A stretch of 64,000 bases of DNA from Selaginella moellendorffii (taxonomy: Eukaryota; Streptophyta; Lycopodiopsida; Selaginellales; Selaginellaceae): assembly GCF_000143415.4 (NCBI RefSeq), contig NW_003314436.1:8629-72628 (forward strand). Reading direction: 5' to 3'. Positions 53,651 to 64,000 of the stretch are shown here, one piece after another. The notes beneath the pieces were generated by a model. That model did not search any database and was not told the origin of the DNA. It saw only the letters and a list, made by a program, of their open reading frames with translations. How positions within the stretch are numbered: the first letter of the stretch is position 1; each line of letters starts with the position of its first letter. A program made the translations under genes and the position numbers.

Positions 53651-55120
53651 ATGCAGTCTCTCTCGATCGGGATAGGGCGCTCGCTTTTCTACCTTAGGCT
53701 GGGAATGGGGCGGACTCGCAGCGTTACCGAGTTTTTCCAGCCTCCCAAGAGGGTGAAGGTGGGATCGGAGGACCGAGCACAGGTTTTTCATACTGCTGCC
53801 GCTACCGTGGATGGAGAGGATGGGTCTGGATTCTCGTTTCGTCGTCTCAGCGATGAGGAGCTCGCTCGAAAGTTTGACGATCAAAGTCCAGCTCCGAAGC
53901 ACCAATCTTCCTACTCGTTCAAGACAGCTCTTTCAGTGGAAGAAAATGCCGAAGGAGAACAAGGTCCGAGTAAAGACGAGAAGATCCGAGTGGAAACGTC
54001 AGTGGAGGAGCGCACGGAAGTTTCAACGCTAAACAAAGAGCAAAAGATGCGAGTGGACATGAACAAGTCCATGGCTCTGGCCAGGAGAAAACTGCGACTG
54101 TGCGAGGAGGTCGTCCAAGCTTGTAAGTGTTTTCTTAGTTCTTTTTTTCGCGTATGTAACTTTCGTGGTTTTTCGTTCTTTCTCCAGCGCAAGGAGAATT
54201 CCCCGAGTTGGAGAAGCTTTTGGTGGAACCGAGCTGGGTGGAGGTCTTGCAGGACGAGTTCAAGAAGCCATACATGGAGAATCTCCAGACTTTTGTGAAG
54301 CAACAAGCGGCCGGAAAAGTTCCCGTTTATCCACCAGCGGCCAAAGTGTTCAATGCCTTCAACTCGTGCCCTTTTGATCGAGTGAAGGTTGTTCTTCTTG
54401 GTCAGGTATGCATTTGATTTCCTCTCCAACATTGTCCAAAAATATTTCTTTTTCTCCAGGATCCTTACCATGGTCCAGGCCAGGCCATGGGTTTATCATT
54501 CTCGGTTCCAGAAGGCATCAGAATTCCTTCCAGCCTGCTCAACATGTACAAAGAAATCCACAGCGACGTTGGTTGCCGGGTTCCGCTACACGGAAACCTT
54601 GAAAAGTGGGCATACCAGGGAGTTCTGCTGCTAAACACTGTTCTCACGGGTACGCAAGGAGATCTCTTGCTCGAATTCTTTTCTTTTCCGTGTCGCTTAT
54701 TTCGTTTGGACTAGTTCGCGAGCAGCAGGCAAACTCTCATGCCAAGAAAGGCTGGGAGCCGTTCACTGACGCAGCCATCCGTGCCATTTCGAAAAGAAAG
54801 ACCGGAGTTGTATTTCTGCTGTGGGGGAACTGCGCACAAGAGAAAATCCGGTGAGTGGAAAATTCTCGCCAGCGTGTTTTGCATTCGAAGTTGCTGAACG
54901 TCCTTTCTTTCTTTGTTTGCAGTTTAATCAACCCAAACGAGCATCACGTCTTAAAGGCTGCTCATCCATCTGGCCTCTCCGCCCACAAAGGGTTCTTCGG
55001 CTGCAGGTTAAGAAACAAAAGTGGTATGAGGTTTTAAAGCTTTTTCTGTGTAGGCATTTCTCTAAAACGAACGAGCTGCTGGAATCGGCTAATATCCTTC
55101 CCATAGACTGGCAAGTCTAA
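53651..55120 (+). CDS. UNG: Uracil-DNA glycosylase, family 1, intact copy
   Basis: Six exons (53651-54122, 54188-54405, 54460-54649, 54715-54850, 54923-55006, 55054-55120) total 389 codons, 388 aa. The first 18 residues ([18 protein letters not shown]) may be an organelle presequence; a second ATG at 53705 gives [18 protein letters not shown], resembling the N-terminus of Arabidopsis and human nuclear UNG with its PCNA-binding motif. The catalytic core has [18 protein letters not shown] (Asp activates water), [31 protein letters not shown] and [20 protein letters not shown] (His, DNA-minor-groove loop), ending PIDWQV. It removes uracil from DNA at the start of base-excision repair in nucleus and organelles. 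Confidence 0.95.
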
Positions 55121-55356
55121 ATTGGAATCTCCTTAATAAACTTTAATTATTATTATTATTCGAACATGTTTTTGCTTATTTCTTGGTGGAATGGAAGTTG
55201 CACAGAGGGAGATTATGAATGTTCTAGAGTTTCTATTAGTTCACCTAGTTATCAACACTTAACATTAGCAAGTGACCACTTAGAGAGTGTGAGAGAAAAG
55301 CTATTAACAAGCACAAACTAGAAGAACTTGTCTCCTGCATGTTAAATTCACCTAAA

Positions 55357-56013
55357 CTATTTCAGACAGTTATAAAGGATTATTAGGTGCTTTTGCAAAA
55401 TAAATAACAAAATTGCAATCATTTTGCATTTAATAATTAAACAATTTGGATATTTGTCACAATACTTTGTAATTGACCATAACTTTATATCAGTCTCAGT
55501 ATATATGCAAGCAATACCATTTCTTTTAATGATAAATTTGCAAAAACAAAAATATTCTTTATTATCAGATATCCATAATTTATGTTTTTCCCAACTTTGC
55601 AATTTAAATGAAAGAAAATCATATTCTTACCATTTTGAGAATATAAATGATCTTTTTGATCCAGAAAATAAAGCCATTGGATATATATTACAATTGTCTT
55701 TTGAATGATGAGTTAAGAAGTGAAAATAATTTATATTATAAGATCCTTTAAACTACCATTGATAAACTTAATAATAAAGTTCATATTTTCTAGAACTAAT
55801 TTCATATAAATCACAATATGCTTCTAACATTGAATCAATATATATTCTTCTTAAATAGTAAAATCCCGATTTTAAAGTTTCATCTACTAAATTATTTGTA
55901 TTACCACCTGAATTTTGTTCAATAACACAATTAGGAGGATTACTATTTATATGCTTAATAGTAACAAGAGCACAGCTAATCTCTTTTAGTAAGTTTTTAT
56001 ATTTAGTAAGTTT
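55357..56013 (-). pseudogene. AT-rich coding-like relic with fibrinogen-like start
   Basis: On the minus strand an 81-codon stop-free frame (56013-55768) reads LLKEISCALVTIKHI, then LKSGFYYLRRIY and MLEAYCDLYE. The spacing of SC ... SGFYYL ... EAYCDL resembles the start of fibrinogen-like lectin modules (SC ... SGxYxI ... VYCDM). Further minus-strand pieces are NCNIYPMALFSGSKRSFIFS (about 55712-55640) and WEKHKLWISDNKEYFCF (down to 55357), perhaps joined by short introns. Codon use is extremely AT-rich, like the PLAT gene at 1412-1899. I cannot build a full model; it may be a relic, foreign DNA, or coincidence. Confidence 0.3.
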
Positions 56014-56059
56014 TCATGATTATCTAGAGACTAACTATTGGGATTGGGGTGAAAGTCCA

Positions 56060-56590
56060 AAGTGTGCATTCTTCTATGTGAGGGGGAGGGGGGGCTATAA
56101 GTGGTTTCAAATATATAGTAGTGATAGTAAATAGGTTAGCCATGGCTAACTAACTTGAGAGATAATGTAACTCCTAGTTTGTGTGTCTATCTTTATTCTA
56201 CTTTTGGCTTGGATTTAAGCCTATGCTCCATACTATGTTAATTGGTGGAGTATTTATATCCCCTTGTTAAGCCACTGGTATATTATAATAATATTAAACT
56301 CTATTTAATTTTTATTGGGATGCTAAGACTATTTCAATGTCACTGCGTACTTCTATTCTAATGCTTTTTAAATTGTACACTCAAGAGTCATTTTATGCAA
56401 TAGTTCTTTCACTCCTTGGCTGTAATTTAAGAGTTTAACTTCGTTCCTTCATTTAATGGCCCAAAGCTCTAAAACTTAGGTTTTGCTTCGCTATCTTTGG
56501 CTCATATGTGGTTTAGATTTCACTCCATAGTTATCCTATAGTAAATCACCATAGGGTAAAAAGTAAAAGCCATGTTTATTACACTTTTTT
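56060..56590 (+). repeat. Diverged dispersed repeat, copy 2
   Basis: Direct-orientation homologue of 230-880, clearest at 56225-56300 and at 56518-56570 ('catagttatcctatagtaaatcacc'). No coding signal. Confidence 0.55.
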
Positions 56591-56619
56591 ATTAATATAA
56601 TGTTAAAGCTTGAGGAAGG

Positions 56620-58550
56620 AAGGAGTTATGATTGCAAGCTATTAAAGAAGTTCATTATGATGCTAAAGATAATGTCTCGAAAAATGATCTATATAAGTTT
56701 AAATGGCCTACACTCCTTTTTCTAATTGATTAAGGTTTTGGGATATTTAAAGTGACCTTAAAAAAAATTTAAATTCTTACATTTAGTATTAAAGGGGTTT
56801 CCAAGTCTGAAGTTAGTTAAAAGAATCACACTATTGAGATTGATATCTAATGGTTTAATTTGATCTAGTTATGCTCAATCCAAGGTCTAAAGTATCAAGA
56901 GAATGACATTCTTAGCTTTTATTCACAAAGGTGTGAACTTGTAAGGAAGTGTGGTAGATTATAAACAACTGAAGAGAATGATTTAAAAGATGATTTATAA
57001 AAGTTTAAATATAAAGAGAAAAAGTTTATGAATAAAAATGCACCCCATTTCTAATTAAAGATTTTAGGATATTTGGGGTTATGCGTTCTTAAGTTTGAAT
57101 AAATAACTTTATGGGAACTTCACATTCAAGAGCAAATGCTTCAAGGATATAATTAAAGAGATGTTGATTGTCTAGTTCCTCAAAAATTTATTTGTTTGGA
57201 CATTAAATAAAAATGAATACTATTTTGTTCATATGAACTCTTTTTTCTATATTTGCATCCCAATTTAGTTATTCTTAAAGACTATATACTAACATAGAAG
57301 GCAACATTAATTGGAGGGGATTTCTTTTCTGTGAAAGATTGTGTTATCATAACTCTTGACAATAATATGGAGGAATATATAAAAGTGAGATAAATATTTT
57401 AGCATGAAATCAAAGGGAAATTTTATAGTTACACAAAATATAGGACTTTTTATTGAAATTTTTAAGTCTATAACAAAATAGAGATAAAGATTGTGGCTCC
57501 AATTTTTATATGTGAAGAGAAGTATAACTTTCTAAAGCATATAATTCATATATAAAAAAAATTATAACTCTTTATTATGGTAAATCAAAAGGAAAACCTT
57601 GAAACCTTGAATTACAACATTGATTCTAAAACTTATTTTGGCATGAAATATCTTTATAGAATGATTTTGAACTCAAATCTCAAGTACTAAAAATTGTAGT
57701 TACTCAATACTTTCTCAACATTAAAACCTTTCTACCAACTTTATTATATTTAGCATAGTTTCAAAAATAAATTTTGTAGAAAAAACCTTGTAAGTTTGGT
57801 TTGAATTTGAATTTAATACATTTTATACTTCTTTTCAATGGTTTTCTCAAAAGCCCTAGAAAAATCTTTTGAATGAAGGAATAGTATGTAAAGTATATTA
57901 CCTTGACTAACATACACTAATAATATCTAGTCATCAAAATGTTTCCACTTGTATCTCTTGATTCATAGTTAGGTTTATTTTAATGAATTGCAAGAAAATA
58001 AAAATGTAATAGTTATTAAAGTAGTTCAGCTTTAGAAAAGATATGTTCTTATAAATTTGTCTTTTCTAAATGACTCAATCTAGTAAAAACTTTTGACTAA
58101 AATACTTATATATTTCAATATTTTAAAGTTCATCAAAACCTTCTTTTTTTCAACTTAAACTTCTTTTATAAAATTTTTAATTGACTGTATTGACTTGAGT
58201 TGACTTATGCTAAGTTCAGCGCAACTTGTGAGCTCAATTTTGGATTATCCCCGCACCTCTATAACTTTCAAAGTCTTTAATTCATCAATTATTTCTAAAC
58301 TATATGATTTTTTAGGATTCAAATATAATGAATAAGAATGCATCCCTTTTTTCAATCGTTAAAGGTTTTGGGATACTTGAGGTTGAGCATCCTTAGATTT
58401 ATTAAGTTAAATGACCTTTTGGAACAATATTACATTTGGTGTTTGACTTTTGTTACTCTAACTGGGATAAATCTAAAAGGTAGGGTGTCCAGAGAGTAAG
58501 GCTTTCAACATAAACTTATAAGAAAGTGTGGTGAATTGTAATAATCCAAA
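56620..58550. repeat. AT-rich block with a recurring 150-bp motif
   Basis: A motif with core 'aaggttttgggata.tt' preceded by 'tgca.ccc.tttttctaattgatt' occurs near 56708-56760, 57039-57095 and 58336-58400, and inverted at 61961-62020. Flanking words ('gaaaatgatt..agatgat.tat', 'aagtgtggt.gatt.ta') also recur, so the true element is longer. No gene. Confidence 0.5.
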
Positions 58551-58773
58551 GAAAATAAAAGAGAGAATGCGTAGTTAGTATTACTTAGATACTTTGCATA
58601 GCATAAAGAAACTTTATTACTATGACTGAAAAGGGATTTAATGAAGATTGAAAAAGGGATTTTGGGAAATAATGTTCCCCTCTATGTTAAGGTATTATAA
58701 GAATGTTAAAAAGTGGTTATAAGATGACCATTCATAGAATTGATGTTTAGTCTTAGAAAAATAAATCTATAAA

Positions 58774-59045
58774 GACCAATGAGACAATAAGAATAAATAT
58801 AACCTTGATGTAAGAGGTTGATATATCAATAATACTTTTAGACGCCTGAAATAAAACTTAGACATATAAAGTACTAAGACCAAGTGTGAAATTAGTATGT
58901 GTTTGAGGGTTTGTAAACATGAATAAGACAATAAAAATGGACATGGCCTTAATATAAAAAGTTGATTTATCAGTAGTACCTTTGGATGCCTGAAGTAGGA
59001 CTTAGGCATAAAGACCAAGTATGAAGTCAATATGGGTTTGAAGCC
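58774..59045 (+). repeat. Tandem duplication, about 140-bp unit
   Basis: Two adjacent units share 'gagacaataa.aat..a.at..cctt.at.taa.a.gttgat.tatcag/a.ta.tac.ttt.ga.gcctgaa'. The minus-strand frame through both gives the repeated peptide FRxxKVLLI; this is a by-product of the repeat. Confidence 0.6.
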
Positions 59046-59690
59046 ACTTTTGAGGTCTCAATAAGTACCCCAAGTTAGGATGAATACTCATAAAGGTTGT
59101 GAGTAAAACTCCTCTAAGTGGTCAAATGAATGAATACAACATGTAAACAATGTACATATATGGGGTTTGTCAGGTTGAAATATCCATTTTCCTCTATCAA
59201 GTATAGTAGATGTAGATAAAACCATTTAACTTTCTCATAAAGTTCCTTCTATAATTTTTTGATATACTAGATATCAAAAGTTAATGGAGAAGTTTACAAG
59301 GAAATATTCAAAGAGCACAAACCATATTATGGATTGAGCAACCTCAAATAAATGTTTATCACTCACACCAGATTCTATTAATATTGGGTTCTATACTATT
59401 GAACTCTTTTGCAAAATCAAATTGGACTTTGTATGGCCTCCTATAATTCTAGACTGTTATTGTATATGTGTAGGAAATTACTTCAACAATTTTCCTAGTT
59501 TCTTTGGTACCACTATCAATTATAGCATGGGTGTAGATTTTCCATGGCTCAAGCTTATAATGGCCTACAAGACACAAAAATATATATATAAATATTGGAA
59601 AGATTCACTATTAGATATTAGATAGATGTGTTTATAGTCGTCATTAACCTATGAGAGCATGGGTTTTAAGTAGGAAGAGAAGGGAGTTGC
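59046..59690. other. AT-rich gene-free stretch
   Basis: Nothing recognised. Confidence 0.4.
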
Positions 59691-60849
59691 CATTCAAAGA
59701 GTGATTGTTCCTATCATGGTTTTGTTCCCCATAAATGTTGGGAGGTCATGGGCATGGAAGTCTAGTGTGGGAAAGAAGAGTTGTAGCCACATGTAGGTAG
59801 GGCAATTGTATATGATATATGATAGGGTTTTTATTTCTATTTTGCATAGAGGGCAGAGATGAGCATCTCTAGGTGTGACTGGTGTCTATCTTCAGCCTAG
59901 TTTGATGTGAAGTGAGTGCATGTTTGTTTAATAATTTAAAAGGATGTCCTTGGTGGCATAGGAATGTTGGTGCCAATGATTCTCTTAGGGTTGATATTGT
60001 TGAGGTAGTCTTGGAAGCAGGACTTCTTGTTTGAGCCTGCCAACCAGTCTTTAAATGCAAGGCTAATCCATGCCAAGGGGATTGTAGTGATTGGTTGGTC
60101 TAATAGTTCATTGAAGTTCAGGCTGAGGCATTCCATCCACTTTGGGCAATCCTTCCACCATCCCTAGCTCTTTTTGGAGTCAAGCTGGATCGAGTCTTCA
60201 ATAACTACCTGAGCATAGTGGTTAAATGTCTCTTTGTGTGGAGAGTATGAATTGCATGATGCACTTCCATTCTTAGGATCTCAACTGGAAGTAGTTCAAT
60301 CTCCTCAAAGTCATTGGCAATGAAAGTTCAATTAAGCCTTTCTAGGTGGGACCAGCTCTGGCTAGGGGCCCATGTGGTGCAGCTATATACCAGTGTGGTG
60401 TTGACCCTAGCCTGATAGTGCTCTTTTCATGCATCCCACTAGTAAATGGTTGCTTGGTAGAGTGAGTTCAATAGGCTGTAATATACCTATTTGGCCATGG
60501 CTTTGTGTTGAATTACTCAAGCGGTCCATGTTCACTTATGGTGAAGGTGATAACCAAGATAAGTGGTAACTTGTAAAACCTCCTGTCCTTAATAGTGGAG
60601 CACAGTGTGGCTTGCTTTAAAACTGAAGATCATAATTTATGTTTTTGGTCAAGTTGATCTTGAGATTTATGTCTTGGTAGAATTCCTCAAAGACCTCTAA
60701 CTATTGTTATATCTTCTTTTCTATTGTAGCAAAGAGTAGTAGATTATTGGCATAAAGCATGAGATGAATATAGAGGTTAGTGATTTGGATAGTGGTGTAG
60801 CACCTTATTTCTCTCCCTTTAATCCAACTAAAGACTCACTGACTAAGCC

Positions 60850-61370
60850 AAAAGGAACTAGCACTTCCATTTCCACATTAAATCTACCAATTCTTTCATT
60901 GTATAGACCAATTATTCCGTGTTCGGACTGAATCTATTGAGGGGAATTAGCACTTCCATTTCCACATTGAATCTACTAATCCTTCCATTGTGTAAATTAG
61001 TTATTCTATGTTTGCACTGAATCTACTAATCATTCTATTGTGTAAAATTAGTTATTCCATGTGAAAGAACTACATATTTTCGTCCTTCCATTCAATCCTT
61101 CCATTGTGTAAACCAATTATTCCATGTCTGCATTAAATTTACCAATTCTTTTATTGTGTAGATCAATTATTCCATGTCCGCATTGAATCTACCAATCCTT
61201 TTATTGTGTAGACTAATTATTCCATATGAGAGGACTAAATATCTTTGTCCTTCCATTCAATTCTTCTATTATTTAGATTAGTTAGTTCATATGAGACAAC
61301 TAAATACCTTTATCCTTCTATTGTGTAAATTAGTTATTCTATATAAGACAACTAAATACCTTTGTTTATG
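60850..61370. repeat. Minisatellite inserted in the LINE
   Basis: About eight imperfect units of 55-80 bp built from 'ttccattgtgta.a..a.ttattccatgt..gcattgaatctaccaat.c'. Later units switch to a variant with 'gagacaactaaataccttt'. It separates the two RT segments of the LINE. Confidence 0.65.
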
Positions 61371-61473
61371 ATGCTTTAGAAGAGAAAGGACATATGCATG
61401 GATGCCCAATACATAGAGGTAGGAATATACCTTATTAAAAAATATATTATATTTTAAGTAGTTATTAATCAAT

Positions 61474-61540
61474 GAGAATTGAACTCGTGCCATTTACTCC
61501 AATACCACATATAACATGCCCTATCTCTCCTCTTAAGCCA
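61474..61540 (-). repeat. tRNA-like (SINE-type) A-box/B-box element
   Basis: On the minus strand TGGCTTAAGAGG (61540-61529) fits the pol III A box, and GAGTTCAATTCTC (61486-61474) resembles the B box, about 42 nt apart as in tRNA genes. The intervening 'gtggtattggag' also recalls a degraded primer-binding site. No cloverleaf was built, so this is a candidate tRNA-derived SINE or LTR fragment, not a tRNA gene. Confidence 0.3.
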
Positions 61541-63600
61541 ATTGGAAAAGGGGTAATTGCTTGATGAGAGAACCCATATTTATTCCTCAAGATTCTAAGG
61601 ATCCATGGTAATCTCATCCCATAATCACATGCATTACAAGTGGAAAGCTCACACTCAATCAAAAGGCTTTCCAATACATCTATGTAGAGTTAAGGAGAGT
61701 GGGCATCCTTGTTTGACACTGGTGTCATAGGGGATTATTGCTTGTCTAGTGAGCTTGGCTTGAATAAAAGTGTAAAAGTGCTTTATGGCATTGATGATAT
61801 CAACTAATGGATTGAGTTCCTTTAGTTGTTGGAAAAGCAAGTGTCTTAGTACAATGTCAAAAGCCTTTTTAAAATTCACAAAATAGTAGAAAAATGTAAG
61901 CCCTAAATTTGGACTTCCTAAGAGGTTATCAATCCCAGTACTATTCAAACCCAAAGACGCTTAACCCTAAGTATCCCAAAACCTTTAATCAATTGGAAAA
62001 AAGGGTGCATTCTTGTTCATAGGCCCTTTTCCTTTATATTTGAAACTCATAGATCATCTCTCGAATCATTTTCTTTGATTGCTTACAATCAATGCCTCTT
62101 TTTGCATAGGAGTGATTGACTAGGATTCAAAACATAATTAGGTGGTTTGTGTAGCTTTTATATGGGCAAAAGCTAGTCTAACCCCATGCACGCACATGTG
62201 TTGTTCTAGTAGTACTACATGTTTTATCATCCATGTTGTTGGGAAGCTAGTGCTAGCTATATTGTTGAAAATTGCCTCAAGGAAATTTTTATCCACGGGC
62301 AGCACTATCTCTACAATGAGTTTTTGTACATCATGTCTTGGTAGTTTTCAAATAGCATTGATAATGTCCTTTGTAGAGAAGGTGGCCATCCTCTCGTGTT
62401 GCTATGTCAAGACTAGTGGTGTAGCAGTGTTGTAAAACTTGTGGAGGTATGCCACCCAAACATTGCTGAGTATCGTGATTACTCAAGGTTTGCAGAAGAT
62501 CCTATGTGCCTAGGCAGGGTTAGTGTGGAGGTCCTTGATTTGTTCATCATTGATATGCTTGATATATATTCTTTTCTTCCTTTGGTAGAGCTATCAAAAA
62601 GTGTGTCTCACCTTGGCTAGGTCTACTACCCCCACATGTAACTCTTGTCATTTGGTGGCAAGTGCTATAAAGCATTCTGCATCCCACTAGTGAGCCTTTA
62701 GGAACTTGGTAGCATATTTGACTTTGTGTAGGGCAAAAATGTCTATGGCTGCTGTGACAAGGTCTGGACCACTACATGTTGGTCTAGTGTAGGCATGCTA
62801 AGACTCTTGGAATTTTTCTTAAAACTTCGGGATGTCTTATGAGTGGACATGGCCCAGGGCAGTGGAGACGTGAAGTGGACTTCTAATGCTGTCTTGGACT
62901 AGTGAGATGTTGAATGGGCAATGGCATGAAATCTTGGAATTAAGAAAGTCTTGGAGGTGGTAGTCAACCACAATATCAATTGCAACTTGTGAGATGAGAA
63001 TGTAGTCATTGCCATTCCACATCATGCATCCCTGTAGTTGGCTAGGGTTCGATGCCATTCACAATGAGCAATTGCATTGCCATGCAAAAGTTGAGAAGTT
63101 TAACACCACTTTGGAGGAGTTTCTTGTCTTTGGTGTGTGTGTGCTAAAGGTTGTTTGGTGCTTTGGTCAAGTCACTTCCTTGCTCAGCAAGAGCCTGGCT
63201 TGACCCCCAAGCATTGCAATTGTGACTTGTGTGTGCCACTGTTTGATCGTCTGGGCTAGATGGTCAAAGGGTGAGTATTGTTTGCCATTGTGGACAATGA
63301 GAAGTAGCAGCCAATCATGACCAATTGTTCGCTGGTGTTCAACTAAAGCCTGAGCAGTGAAGTTCATGGCAAGGTCATGGATGACATCCTAGAGGTGTAT
63401 GGCTTACTGGACACATATGCAAGTCCCCCCAAGTCCTTTACTGAGTGGATCTGCATGCATATGGGGTGTGGAGTATGCAATGTACCCAGGGTATTGTTGG
63501 ATTCTCCCATGTCTCACTAAAGATCATGATGTTATACCTTCTCATTCTGCTCAATTTGCTTCCATGATCTATTGTCAGCCTTCAGATGTTCCGTGTTACA

Positions 63601-64000
63601 ACTGAGATTCACTGTCTCCTGATCTAGTGGGGGCACTCTCTTGCATTTTTGTCTGGGCATGGTGATGTGCAAAAAGAAAAGCTATATATGGGCTGAATTG
63701 GACATTTCTACATCTTGTCTTTTACTAATTGTATGATTGGCAATAAGAACCATACAGTCCAAGAGGTGGCCGTATTGTGGTAAGATTTAGTGGTGAGAAT
63801 TCTACGTCGTGGCTTGAAGCTTAGCAGACACGCACTTTATTCACATGTTTTTAAGATTTAGGTTCGGGCTATTTCAACAATGACGCTATTCCAGCCATAG
63901 CATCAAAGAAGTGAAAAGCTTAGATTTTCTGCTGCTGTAATTCTTATTCCGAAGTGACTCGAAACAACCCCAAAAGCCTGTTTAGCTGCTTGGTGAGCTA
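63601..64000. other. Gene-free right end of the window
   Basis: No feature recognised; the sequence becomes less AT-rich toward the edge. Confidence 0.35.

Larger units (their letters stand above)
59700..63600 (-). mobile_element. Dead LINE-type retrotransposon
   Basis: Minus-strand pieces in the right order. At about 63060-62840 an endonuclease-like tail (YILISQVAIDIVVDYHL, SKISCHCPFNI) matches the 'iDYil.s ... SDHcPi' end of APE-type nucleases. At 61954-61660 is the reverse-transcriptase core: FFYYFVNFKKAFDIVLRHLL and SVKQGCPLSLTLHRC, compare VDFKKAFDSVPRHLL and GVKQGCPLSP. At 60830-60520 comes LMLYANNLLLFATIEKK (YADD box degraded to YANN), EVFEEFYQDINLKINLTKTK and a TTYLGYH motif. The C-terminal region reaches about 59700. 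Many stops and frameshifts, and inserted sequence at 60850-61660 and 61960-62110, show it is inactive. Confidence 0.7.

Overview
The window looks like nuclear DNA from a plant with compact GC-rich genes, very short introns (mostly about 45-70 nt) and large AT-rich repeat blocks. The gene set points to a land plant: a REVEILLE-type MYB, an S-type PPR protein, an ATXR4-like SET protein, plastid-type MutS2, a BAHD acyltransferase and a GPI-anchored GH17-X8 protein. I favour a lycophyte such as Selaginella moellendorffii; this is inference from gene style, since no search was run.

Layout. 1-5.2 kb is AT-rich repeat DNA with hAT-like transposase traces and one small AT-rich gene for a secreted PLAT/LH2 protein. 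5.2-32.8 kb is a dense housekeeping block: ATXR4-like SET (+), OTU deubiquitinase with UBA (-), REVEILLE-like MYB (-), BLOC1S1 (+), a PPR protein (+) only 11 nt further on, a BAHD acyltransferase (-) between two decayed copies of its own first exon, a BTB protein (-) divergent from TBP (+), MutS2 (+), GH17-X8 (-) and UTP5/WDR43 (-).

33-55 kb is a young, rearranged segmental duplication. Its modules are a kinase-like gene, an AT-rich spacer, an unknown membrane protein gene (-), uracil-DNA glycosylase (UNG, +), a small FCP1/SCP-type HAD phosphatase (+) and an unrecognised gene (+). Three partial units can be read: 33.0-38.2 kb (kinase, spacer, UNG stub, phosphatase, unknown gene cut at its 3' end), 38.2-44.3 kb (spacer, membrane protein, UNG pseudogene lacking its catalytic His, phosphatase, unknown gene without start) and 49.3-55.1 kb (5'-truncated kinase, spacer, membrane protein, intact UNG). 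Only the last UNG is complete: 388 aa, six exons, all phases closing. Between units 2 and 3 lie a TPR-SET pseudogene, a short LTR with an initiator-Met primer-binding site, a Gln/Glu-rich repeat and a DUF659/hAT relic.

55-64 kb is AT-rich repeat DNA. It holds a coding-like relic with a fibrinogen-like signature, dispersed and tandem repeats, and a dead LINE on the minus strand (endonuclease and reverse-transcriptase pieces) broken by a minisatellite and a tRNA-like element.

No classical operon, CRISPR array or rRNA was seen, and no convincing intact tRNA. The points most worth following are the duplication architecture with readable breakpoints, the paired unknown membrane protein and kinase-like families, the two AT-rich genes with animal/protist-like domains, and the BLOC1S1-PPR near-fusion.
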